Assembly: GCA_937998635.1 (NCBI GenBank)
Contig: CALLDA010000050.1
Location: 1 to 7,712, forward strand
Length of the DNA: 7,712 bases
DNA from: an uncultured Pseudomonadales bacterium
GTDB lineage: Bacteria > Pseudomonadota > Gammaproteobacteria > Pseudomonadales > Porticoccaceae
Reading direction: 5' to 3'
Within the stretch, counting starts at the first letter, position 1. Each line of letters starts with the position of its first letter. The position numbers and the translations under genes were made by a program. Of the stretch, positions 1 to 5,043 are shown in pieces. The notes under the pieces are model-generated. The model was not told the origin of the DNA and made no database searches. It saw only the letters and a list, made by a program, of their open reading frames with translations.

Positions 1-66
1 TCCAAATGAAAGTTTGCTTTCGGCTAATTGAAACTTAATTGTCGTCTATACGAATGTTAGGCTTCA

Positions 67-98
67 GCGAGTAGCCGATAGTTCACCAGGCTACTCGC
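67..98. repeat. Perfect 10-bp inverted repeat, 12-nt loop
   Basis: The arms GCGAGTAGCC (67-76) and GGCTACTCGC (89-98) are exact reverse complements around a 12-nt loop. Neither side is followed by a T-tract (plus: ACTTTCTCC; minus: TGAAGCC), so it is not a standard intrinsic terminator. It could be a terminator of a gene to the left that relies on Rho, a protein-binding site, or part of a repeat family. No gene in the window explains it. Confidence 0.6.
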
Positions 99-186
99 AC
101 TTTCTCCTGCCCTTCGTGACAGACGCACGTCCTGTGCGCCATCCGCAGCGCAATAGTGTTCAATCTTGCTGCTTATGCCAATAAAT

Positions 187-215
187 GTTGTTTATTGGTG
201 GGGCGGCGGGATTGA
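187..215 (-). repeat. Degenerate copy of the tmRNA 3' end and its flank
   Basis: Positions 187-210 repeat the sequence at 355-379 (GTTGTTTATTGGTG followed by a GGCGGCGGG block) with one base missing. Beyond that the similarity decays: GGCGGGATTGACTCGGGCC here against GGCGGGAATCGAACCCGCG in ssrA. Read on the minus strand it resembles a decayed T-arm plus acceptor strand and CCA end. The distance between copies is 168 bp. The 3' end of ssrA is a well-known target for tyrosine-recombinase integration, so an old attachment-site duplication is one explanation. A dispersed repeat that carries a tRNA-like end is another. No integrase is present in the window. Confidence 0.6.
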
Positions 216-218
216 CTC

Positions 219-284
219 GGGCCTTCCATGGCCCTCGGGGTTTCACCCCGCCGATGGCGCCCAAATCGGCTATCCTGCCGATTT
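219..284. repeat. Three consecutive hairpins
   Basis: GGGCC/GGCCC with a 6-nt loop (219-234), CGGGGT/ACCCCG with a 3-nt loop (236-250), and AAATCGGC/GCCGATTT with a 6-nt loop (263-284) follow each other almost without spacers. An alternative CGCC/GGCG pairing (249-259) bridges the second and third. None has a T-tract. Such clusters are typical of dispersed extragenic repeat elements, but multiplicity in the genome cannot be judged from one window. Confidence 0.55.
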
Positions 285-325
285 GTCGAACCCTAACGCG
301 GCTTCTCACCCACACCGCGACCAAT

Positions 326-357
326 AAAAAACCCCCACCACTATCGTGGCGAGGGTT
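326..357 (-). terminator. Intrinsic terminator of ssrA
   Basis: On the minus strand AACCCTCGCCAC (357-346) pairs over 12 bp, with two G-U pairs, with GTGGTGGGGGTT (341-330) around a GATA tetraloop. It is followed by a run of six T (331-326, the first two shared with the stem). It lies 6 nt past the encoded CCA end of tmRNA (364), exactly where the ssrA precursor should end. Confidence 0.88.
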
Positions 358-363
358 GTTTAT

Positions 364-774
364 TGGTGGAGGCGGCGGGAATCGAACCCGCGTCCGTCAG
401 TCCGCTGCTATCGGCTCTACATGCTTAGTTCGGCCTTTTTATTTAACCTTTCAAAACCCGGCCAACGGGGCATATGAAATGGCGATTCCGGTAAGTTTTT
501 AGTGCGTCAACCCCGGACGAGCATCAGCACGATCTTATGAGATATGACACCTGAGTGCTTCGCCACTACCTTCGGTTTTGACACCTGGGGTAGTTGAAGC
601 CTGGACGCATAAGCACGGCTCCAGTCAGATGGCGTTCTACTGGTGTTTAGGCAGCGAGCGCGTAGTTGTCGTCGTTGGCAACTATAAGGTTTGCGACTTT
701 GGATTAACGAGATTGGTCACCATCTCGGCATGCACCTCAAGTTTTGTAACCGGCGTCGAATCCAAAACGCCCCC
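364..774 (-). ncRNA. ssrA: tmRNA (transfer-messenger RNA)
   Basis: tmRNA is charged with alanine, enters stalled ribosomes with SmpB, and adds a degradation tag to the unfinished protein. The tRNA-like domain is complete. The 5' end GGGGGCG (774-768) pairs with CGCCTCC before ACCA (373-364 region) as a 7-bp acceptor with the G3-U wobble that alanyl-tRNA synthetase needs. The T-stem is GCGGG/CCCGC with a TTCGATT loop, and CCA is encoded. After the 5' GGATTCGACGCCGG block the tag frame runs from GCC at 679-677 to TAA at 649-647, giving ANDDNYALAA, one residue different from the E. coli tag ANDENYALAA. At 411 nt it is longer than the roughly 363 nt of E. coli, the excess lying in the pseudoknot region after the tag. 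It lies downstream of smpB in the same direction, a common arrangement, and ends in a strong terminator. Confidence 0.97.
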
Positions 775-861
775 AAAGCTTGATTGTGTCGTGGCTTCTG
801 TATCCAGATGCCCTGTCTATAAGATGGGGTCAAAATGGATAATAAAAAGCCAGTGGCGGGA

Positions 862-888
862 ATTTTACCACAGTCTGTGGTTTGCCAA
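862..888 (-). promoter_or_regulatory. Candidate ssrA promoter with embedded palindrome
   Basis: On the minus strand TTGGCA (888-883) and TAAAAT (867-862) stand 15 bp apart, and TGG before TAAAAT gives an extended -10 element. The spacer is almost fully occupied by the perfect 15-bp palindrome ACCACAG-N-CTGTGGT (867-881), which could be an operator. Transcription from here would give a leader of about 80 nt to be removed by RNase P. An alternative -10 is TATAGA (821-816) with only a weak -35. A TTGACC (833-828) has no good partner. The short spacer makes this call tentative. Confidence 0.35.
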
Positions 889-977
889 GAGTAATGCTTT
901 GCAGACAGTGCCTGGCAAGGGCGGTAAGCGTTTTTGGGTTTTGCGATAAGAGCCTGGGTATATCGGCCGATGGGTGC

Positions 978-1457
978 TTAGGCAGAATGACTGAGAATGC
1001 GTTGTTTCTGGCGTTGCCAGTCACGATCCTTCTCACTTTGGCGTTTGTCGTATTCGGCTTTACCTTTGGCGAGGCCGATTTCGCATTTGACCAGATGGTT
1101 TTTCCAGTACAGAGAGGTACACACGCAGGTATGGCCTTTTTGCTGGACGGCGGCCTGGATTTTGTCCAGCTCTTTTCGGTTAAGGAGTAGTTTTCTGGTG
1201 CGACCGGGATCAGTGACGTAATGGGTGGAGGCGGTATTTAGGGGCTGGATATTGACGCCGATCAGCCAGGCTTCGTCATTTTTCAGCAGTACGTAGCTGT
1301 CGGTAAGTTGCACTTTGCCTTCGCGCAGACTTTTGACTTCCCAGCCGTGTAAGGCCAGGCCCGCTTCAAAACGGTCACTAATATGGTAATCGTGACTGGC
1401 GCGCTTGTTGCGCACAATGCTGTTGCCGCTCGGGTTCTTTTTTGCTGATTTGGCCAT
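978..1457 (-). CDS. smpB: SsrA-binding protein SmpB
   Basis: SmpB binds the tRNA-like domain of tmRNA and takes it into stalled ribosomes, where its C-terminal tail occupies the empty mRNA channel. The 159-aa product is of usual length and alignable end to end with the family: KRASHDY (18-24), GWEVKSLREGK (38-48), DPGRTRKLLL (83-92) and GLAKGKAEYDKR (128-139), followed by a basic helical tail with DRDWQRQKQR. The ATG at 1457 matches the usual family start, but there is no Shine-Dalgarno sequence in front of it; a TATAAT box sits only 7 bp upstream, suggesting a leaderless mRNA. The gene is followed after 203 bp by ssrA in the same direction, and its upstream side is divergent from the transporter gene. 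No intrinsic terminator is obvious after the stop, so read-through towards ssrA is possible. Confidence 0.97.
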   Translation of the reverse strand: MAKSAKKNPSGNSIVRNKRASHDYHISDRFEAGLALHGWEVKSLREGKVQLTDSYVLLKNDEAWLIGVNIQPLNTASTHYVTDPGRTRKLLLNRKELDKIQAAVQQKGHTCVCTSLYWKNHLVKCEIGLAKGKAEYDKRQSEKDRDWQRQKQRILSHSA

Positions 1458-1464
1458 GGCGGCG

Positions 1465-1493
1465 ATTATACGGTGTGGCGGGGGTGATGACTA
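1465..1493 (-). promoter_or_regulatory. smpB promoter, positioned for leaderless mRNA
   Basis: On the minus strand TAGTCA (1493-1488, 4 of 6 to TTGACA) and a perfect TATAAT (1470-1465) are 17 bp apart. The -10 box ends 7 bp before the smpB ATG (1457), so the expected transcription start falls on or next to the A of the start codon. Confidence 0.65.
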
Positions 1494-1511
1494 ACGATCA
1501 GTGCCTGGCTC

Positions 1512-1540
1512 GGCAATCGCTAATGATCATTGGCAATGAT
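1512..1540. promoter_or_regulatory. Palindromic site in the smpB/transporter intergenic region
   Basis: AATGATCATT (1522-1531) is a perfect 10-bp palindrome inside an imperfect 16-bp one (1519-1534). It is bracketed by two direct copies of GGCAAT (1512 and 1532). It lies between the divergent genes smpB and the transporter, about 30 bp before a TACAAT (1563-1568) that may be the transporter -10 box (no good -35 seen). A regulator-binding site is a guess from symmetry and place. It matches the Fur consensus only partly. Confidence 0.25.
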
Positions 1541-1597
1541 GCAGCGCGCCAGGCGGAGAGGGTACAATTGCCGCTGATTTTTGGATGAGGTTCGGGT

Positions 1598-2965
1598 ATG
1601 TCATCTGATGCTGGGAATTTCCCCACCTGGCGAGGTCGCTGGACTTTTATTCTGGCCGCGACTGGGTCGGCGGTGGGTCTCGGTAATATCTGGAAGTTTC
1701 CTTACATTGCGGGTGAAAACGGCGGTGGTGCTTTCGTACTAGTCTATCTGGCCTGTATTTTACTGGTTGGTATTCCGGTGATGGTAGCGGAGGTGATGCT
1801 CGGCCGTCGCGGTCGGCATAGCCCGGTGAATACCATGCGCGCTATTACCGCAGAAGTCGGTGCTCGTGGTTATTGGCGGGGGCTTGGCTGGTTAGGCTGG
1901 ATGATTGCCATGCTGGTTTTGTCGTTCTATTCGGTGATTGCCGGTTGGGCGCTGGCTTATATTCCTGAAATGGCAATCGGGGCGTTTCAGGGTGTTAACG
2001 CGCAGTCGACTAAGGATATTTTTGACACGATGCTGCAAGATCGTGATCGGCTGATTTTGTGGCATACAGTATTTATGCTTATGACGGCGGCGGTGGTGAC
2101 GGCTGGCGTTACCCGGGGGCTTGGTGCCGCCGCCAGAGTGTTAATGCCGATCTTATTTATCTTGCTGGTTATTTTGCTGGTTTTTTCTTATTGGCACGGG
2201 GATTTTGCCCGGGGCTTTAGTTTTTTATTCAGTTTCGATTTTTCGAAACTCACGCTCCGGGGGGTACTAGAAGCCCTGGGTCATGCTTTCTTTACGCTCA
2301 GTCTGGGAGTTGGGGCGATTATGGCCTATGGGGCCTATATGCCAGCAGACGCGAGTATTGGTAAAACGGTGTTGACGGTGGCCTTGCTCGATACGGTGGT
2401 TGCCTTGATGGCCGGTATGGCGATTTTCCCCATCGTTTTTGCCCACGGTGGTATCGACCCTGGTGCCGGGCCCGCTTTGCTGTTTGTCACCTTGCCGGTG
2501 GCCTTTGGCGCTATGGAAGCGGGTATCTTAATTGGCGGCTTATTTTTTATTCTGGTGGTGGTTGCCGCCTGGAGTTCGGCGATTTCCCTCTTAGAACCGG
2601 GGGTGGCCTGGTTGGCGGAAAATAGGGGTTTTAACCGTTTCACAGCGACCCTGTTACTGGCAACGGTGATCTGGCTTTTGGGCCTGGGTACAGTTTTGTC
2701 ATTCAATGATTGGGCGGAATATAAGTTTGCTGGCCTGACATTTTTTGATGGCATTGATTTCCTCACATCACGCATCTTGCTGCCCTTGTCTGGATTGTTA
2801 ATTGCGATATTTGTCGGCTGGGTTCTGGCACCAGACGTGTCGAAGGATGAATTAAACGGTGAAAATTCTGTCGCCTGGCCACTGTGGTATTGGGTACTGC
2901 GCTATGTTTGTCCTCCTGCTATAGGGATCGTGCTGGTTGTTGGGCTTTATGATTCATTTAGCTGA
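1598..2965 (+). CDS. Sodium-dependent transporter, NSS/SLC6 (SNF) family
   Basis: This is a LeuT-fold inner-membrane symporter, probably importing an amino acid or related small molecule with Na+. TM1 has the family signature GSAVGLGNIWKFPY (23-36), with the unwound glycine region and the asparagine (N30) that binds Na+ in LeuT. TM6 reads FFTLSLGVGAIMAYGAY (231-247), close to LeuT, with the threonine and serine that line the substrate/Na+ site. TM8 carries AAWSSAISLLEP (323-334), the second sodium site. The LeuT Na1 asparagine of TM7 seems replaced by Asp (D265), as in many bacterial members. About 12 hydrophobic segments can be counted, ending with one at about 427-450. The 455-aa length is normal for bacterial NSS proteins. 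The ATG at 1598 has the Shine-Dalgarno GGATGAGG (1583-1590) at 7-nt spacing. The substrate cannot be told from sequence. In Pseudomonas, as I recall, no such gene separates smpB from ratA. Confidence 0.93.
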   Translation: MSSDAGNFPTWRGRWTFILAATGSAVGLGNIWKFPYIAGENGGGAFVLVYLACILLVGIPVMVAEVMLGRRGRHSPVNTMRAITAEVGARGYWRGLGWLGWMIAMLVLSFYSVIAGWALAYIPEMAIGAFQGVNAQSTKDIFDTMLQDRDRLILWHTVFMLMTAAVVTAGVTRGLGAAARVLMPILFILLVILLVFSYWHGDFARGFSFLFSFDFSKLTLRGVLEALGHAFFTLSLGVGAIMAYGAYMPADASIGKTVLTVALLDTVVALMAGMAIFPIVFAHGGIDPGAGPALLFVTLPVAFGAMEAGILIGGLFFILVVVAAWSSAISLLEPGVAWLAENRGFNRFTATLLLATVIWLLGLGTVLSFNDWAEYKFAGLTFFDGIDFLTSRILLPLSGLLIAIFVGWVLAPDVSKDELNGENSVAWPLWYWVLRYVCPPAIGIVLVVGLYDSFS

Positions 2966-3002
2966 GCCAGCAGAGCGGGGGCGACAACAATTTATGGGTG
3001 GG

Positions 3003-3060
3003 CTATGAGTTTGAACGGGCCAGACATTTGAGCAAACTATGAATTTGAACAAGCGATGAA
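3003..3060 (+). repeat. 17-bp iterated repeat covering the ratA start
   Basis: TTTGARC occurs at 3010, 3027 and 3044, exactly 17 bp apart. The second and third units (3027-3043, 3044-3060) agree at 14 of 17 positions, and each ends in ATGAA. In addition CTATGARTTTGAAC is present at 3003-3016 and 3037-3050 (13 of 14 identical). The last unit supplies the ratA start codon at 3056, while the earlier copies carry ATGs at 3005 and 3039 that open 8- and 6-codon frames. The 6-codon frame (3039-3059) ends in TGA overlapping the ratA ATG. Confidence 0.7.
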
Positions 3061-3532
3061 ACTTATCCGTATTGATCGTAGCGCCATGGTTCTGCACCCG
3101 GCCGAGTACCTGTTTGATCTGGTCGATGATATTGAATCTTATCCAGATTACATGGAGGGTTGTCGCAGTGTGGCGATAATTGCCAGATCAGAGCAGGAGG
3201 TCATCGCCCGCCTTGACCTCGCTAAAGCCGGCATTCGACAGAGCTTTACGACCAGAAACCGTTTAGTGCGGCCAGGATCAATTGTTATGAGCCTGGAAGA
3301 GGGGCCGTTTAAACGTTTGCAGGGTGAGTGGCGGTTTGAGGCCTTAACTGAATCGGCCTGCAAGATCAGTTTGCAGCTTGAATTCGAATTCAAATCGGGC
3401 ATTGCCAAACTGGCGGGCAGCAAGTTGTTTACGCAAGTCGCTAATAATTTGGTCGCGGCGACCACAGAGCGAGCCGATGTTATCGTAGCTCGTCGGCAGC
3501 TAATAAAAGATGGCTATAGGGAATCAATATGA
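3056..3532 (+). CDS. ratA: RatA-like START/Coq10-domain protein
   Basis: This is a type II toxin RatA family protein (SRPBCC/START fold, polyketide cyclase-like, related to mitochondrial Coq10). E. coli RatA was described as binding the 50S subunit and blocking 70S formation; the Coq10 relatives bind ubiquinone and support respiration, and which role applies here is not shown by sequence. The 158-aa protein has the typical beginning RIDRSAMVLHPAEYLFDLV (5-23) and DDIESYPDYMEGC (24-36), then the strand pattern around EEGPFKRLQGEWRF (81-94) and the C-terminal helix (about 117-147). It is slightly longer than usual at the C-terminus. The start at 3056 has no clear Shine-Dalgarno but overlaps the stop of a 6-codon frame (ATGA), so coupling is possible. 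The end overlaps rnfH by 4 bp, indicating one transcript. Confidence 0.93.
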   Translation: MKLIRIDRSAMVLHPAEYLFDLVDDIESYPDYMEGCRSVAIIARSEQEVIARLDLAKAGIRQSFTTRNRLVRPGSIVMSLEEGPFKRLQGEWRFEALTESACKISLQLEFEFKSGIAKLAGSKLFTQVANNLVAATTERADVIVARRQLIKDGYRESI

Positions 3533-3888
3533 GTGAAACCACTGATACCAGGGCCGACCAGGTGATTACCGTTGAAGTCGCCTATGCGCTTCCCGGTGAG
3601 CAGAAAATCATTGCCCTGGAAGTGCCTCTCGGCACCACTGCGCGGCAGGCGGTCAGGTTATCTAATGTAGCTGATAGCTTTCCTGACATTGATGTGGACA
3701 GCGCCACTATGGGTATATTTAGTCAGGTTTTGGGCAGTAAGGGTTTGCCGGGCCCGGATGACTATTGTTTGCAGCCGCTGGACCGCGTCGAGATTTATCG
3801 CCCTTTATTGGCCGACCCAAAAGAGGTTCGTAAGCAGCGCGCTGCCAAAGCACGGCAACTCAGGGCTGAACAAAAAGACGCTGGGTAG
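3529..3888 (+). CDS. rnfH: RnfH family (UPF0125) ubiquitin-like protein
   Basis: RnfH proteins have a small beta-grasp fold and sit next to ratA in most gammaproteobacteria, where the gene is also called ratB. The biochemical role is unknown, and the Rnf name comes from an association with rnf genes in other bacteria. Diagnostic parts are VEVAYALPGEQKIIALEVP (15-33), GTTARQAVRLS (35-45), FPDID (51-55) and DRVEIYRPLLADPKEVRKQR (84-103), followed by a basic Lys/Arg/Gln-rich tail. The length of 119 aa is slightly above the usual 95-110. The ATG at 3529 overlaps the ratA stop (ATGA) and has an AGGGA Shine-Dalgarno about 8 nt upstream, so the two are translationally coupled. The gene converges with bamE across only 22 bp (3889-3910), with no strong terminator between them. 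Confidence 0.93.
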   Translation: MSETTDTRADQVITVEVAYALPGEQKIIALEVPLGTTARQAVRLSNVADSFPDIDVDSATMGIFSQVLGSKGLPGPDDYCLQPLDRVEIYRPLLADPKEVRKQRAAKARQLRAEQKDAG

Positions 3889-3910
3889 GCCTGGTGAGGC
3901 CGAGCCGGGT

Positions 3911-4429
3911 TTAGTGCTCAGATACTTCCGGAACGGGGGTTGCGGGGGCCGGCTCTATCGTCGAGGCTTCTATGTCTGAAGGTTTAATGGTAGAAGGTTC
4001 GATGCTGTGGGCTTCTGGGGTATGGCCTGATGTGGATGAGGTTTCCGTAGCTATGGATTCTGAAGAGACGACTGATTCCGACGAAACAACAAGGTTAGTC
4101 GGCAGGTAGTCACCGGTAAAATAGCTGAGTTTGTCGTCACTAAAATAGACGCTGATTCGTTCTCGGAGTTCGTCCTGTCCCGGTCGTTTAATACTGAAAA
4201 AATAGTCCCAACGAGATTGATCAAAGGTATCTGCGATTAAGGGCGTGCCGAGAATGTAGCGCACCTGAGATCGACTAAGGCCGGGACGTAACTGATCGAC
4301 CATCTCCTGATTGATGATGTTGCCCTGGGTAATTGTCAGTTTATGGACGTCGGGATACTTCAGGTAGGAACAGCCAGCCAATAATAGAACCTGGGTGCTT
4401 AGCAGGATAAAGGCAAGGCGAGGTAACAT
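3911..4429 (-). CDS. bamE: Outer membrane assembly lipoprotein BamE (OmlA/SmpA)
   Basis: BamE is a lipoprotein subunit of the BAM complex that inserts beta-barrel proteins into the outer membrane. The first 20 residues form a lipoprotein signal ending in LAGC; Cys20 would be lipidated, and Ser at +2 fits outer-membrane sorting. The core (about 35-110) is typical: QGNIINQEMVDQLRPGLS, QVRYILGTPLI, then SRWDYFFSIKRPG and ISVYFSDDKL. Residues 112-172 are a Ser/Thr/Glu/Pro-rich tail with the tandem VVSSES-VVSSES (114-125) and STIKPS/ASTIEP-type repeats (143-160). E. coli BamE (113 aa) lacks such a tail, while the Pseudomonas OmlA is similarly long, as I recall. It is divergent from fur, the order seen in Pseudomonas. 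The Shine-Dalgarno is weak (GGAA, 7 nt before the ATG). Confidence 0.95.
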   Translation of the reverse strand: MLPRLAFILLSTQVLLLAGCSYLKYPDVHKLTITQGNIINQEMVDQLRPGLSRSQVRYILGTPLIADTFDQSRWDYFFSIKRPGQDELRERISVYFSDDKLSYFTGDYLPTNLVVSSESVVSSESIATETSSTSGHTPEAHSIEPSTIKPSDIEASTIEPAPATPVPEVSEH

Positions 4430-4435
4430 GCGGGG

Positions 4436-4488
4436 TTCCAGTCTCGTTTAGGAACGGGGATAATACCCCATTACGCGTTTCGCTGAGA
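4436..4488. promoter_or_regulatory. Divergent bamE/fur promoter region
   Basis: The centre is GGGGATAATACCCC (4456-4469), whose AT core can be a -10 in both directions: GATAAT (4459-4464) for fur and TATTAT (4465-4460) for bamE. On the minus strand TTCTCA (4488-4483 region) is 18 bp before TATTAT. The fur-side -35 (TTCCAG, 4436-4441) is poor. GTTCC (4435-4439) and GGAAC (4451-4455) form an inverted repeat in the bamE leader. I see no good Fur box, so autoregulation is not supported here. Confidence 0.35.
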
Positions 4489-4503
4489 AGAGGTGATAGA
4501 CGG

Positions 4504-4917
4504 GTGTCTCCCGATAACAGAGAGCTTAAAAAAGTCGGCCTTAAGGTGACTAATCCGCGAATCAAGATCTTGCAGATTCTCGAAAATGAGTCACAGCACC
4601 ATTTTAGCGCGGATGATATCTACAAACAGTTACATGATCGGGGTAAAGACGTCGGTATTGCCACGGTCTATCGCGTTCTGACACAGTTTGAAACTGCCGG
4701 GCTGGTGTGTAGGCATGTTTTTGATACTGGCCCGGCACTTTACGAGTTGAATCGCGGTGATCATCACGATCATATTGTCTGTGTCGATACTGCCGATGTG
4801 GTTGAGTTTCAAAGTGATGAAATCGAAGCGATTCAGCGACGCATAGCCGCCGAAAAAGGCTTTGACCTGATCGGCCACAGCCTGGTTCTTTATGTCAGAC
4901 CGAAAAAACCGGACTAG
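4504..4917 (+). CDS. fur: Ferric uptake regulator Fur
   Basis: Fur is the Fe2+-dependent dimeric repressor of iron uptake genes. The 137-aa protein has the winged-helix DNA-binding domain with recognition helix GIATVYRVLTQF (51-62), then the dimerisation domain. The metal ligands known from E. coli are all at the same numbers: His33, Glu81, His88, His90 in one site and His87, Asp89, Glu108, His125 in the other. The structural-zinc CxxC of E. coli Fur is reduced to Cys93-x-x-Thr96, and there are no C-terminal cysteines, as in the Pseudomonas type, so it likely works without that zinc. The start is GTG at 4504, with AGAGGTG (about 4489-4495) in front; no ATG fits the homology. It is divergent from bamE. 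Confidence 0.97.
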   Translation: MSPDNRELKKVGLKVTNPRIKILQILENESQHHFSADDIYKQLHDRGKDVGIATVYRVLTQFETAGLVCRHVFDTGPALYELNRGDHHDHIVCVDTADVVEFQSDEIEAIQRRIAAEKGFDLIGHSLVLYVRPKKPD

Positions 4918-5001
4918 TTTTCCCGAATAGTATGGCCGACTAAATTTCATATTTGCCCAGGAGTTTGGGGTGGACTGTGGTGCGTTAATTTAAGGTTGTT
5001 G

Positions 5002-5037
5002 TTGATGGTCGTCTTCGAGACGTTAGAATAAGAGGGA
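5002..5037 (+). promoter_or_regulatory. Candidate promoter and RBS of the dehydrogenase pair
   Basis: TTGATG (5002-5007) and TAGAAT (5024-5029) are separated by 16 bp. The spacer contains the inverted repeat CGTCT-TCG-AGACG (5010-5022), which could be an operator. AGAGGGA (5031-5037) is a strong Shine-Dalgarno 6 nt before the GTG at 5044. Transcription from this -10 would begin near 5036 and cut off the Shine-Dalgarno, so the true promoter may lie further upstream. The region 4918-5001 otherwise shows nothing recognisable and no clear fur terminator. Confidence 0.3.
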
Positions 5038-5043
5038 AAAAGA

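Larger units (their letters stand above)
1..363. other. Non-coding, hairpin-rich region downstream of ssrA
   Basis: No open frame here looks like a real protein. In frame 3 there is an 11-codon open stretch ending at TAA 36-38 that could be the tail of a gene lying to the left, but it is too short to call. The stretch contains a 10-bp inverted repeat (67-98), a small CGCAC/GTGCG hairpin (124-138), a tmRNA-like fragment (187-215), three close hairpins (219-234, 236-250, 263-284) and the ssrA terminator (326-357). The 105-codon frame over 185-502 runs antisense through the tmRNA 3' end and is an artefact. Confidence 0.6.

Noticed and set aside
56..62. GTTAGGC resembling the end of an integron attC site
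   Set aside because: No matching GCCTAAC partner, no attC-like folded arm and no second site were found, so the 7-mer match alone is chance-level.
185..502. 105-codon plus-strand frame
   Set aside because: It runs antisense through the ssrA 3' end, terminator and hairpins. The GGGNRTRV-like peptide is a known translation artefact of tRNA/tmRNA antisense sequence.
578..949. 123-codon plus-strand frame
   Set aside because: It is antisense to the tmRNA 5' half and its promoter region, and the peptide resembles no family.
882..1221. Plus-strand frames opposite smpB
   Set aside because: They are shadows of the clearly recognised smpB gene.
1519..1534. Possible Fur box around AATGATCATT
   Set aside because: Only partial agreement with the Fur 19-bp consensus, and the gene controlled has no known iron role. 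It is kept only as a palindrome.
2335..2775. 146-codon minus-strand frame inside the transporter gene
   Set aside because: It is antisense to conserved transmembrane segments, has no ribosome site and shows no family features.
4905..4925. Possible terminator after fur (AAAAC ... GTTTT)
   Set aside because: A 5-bp AT-rich stem with no further T-tract is too weak to call.
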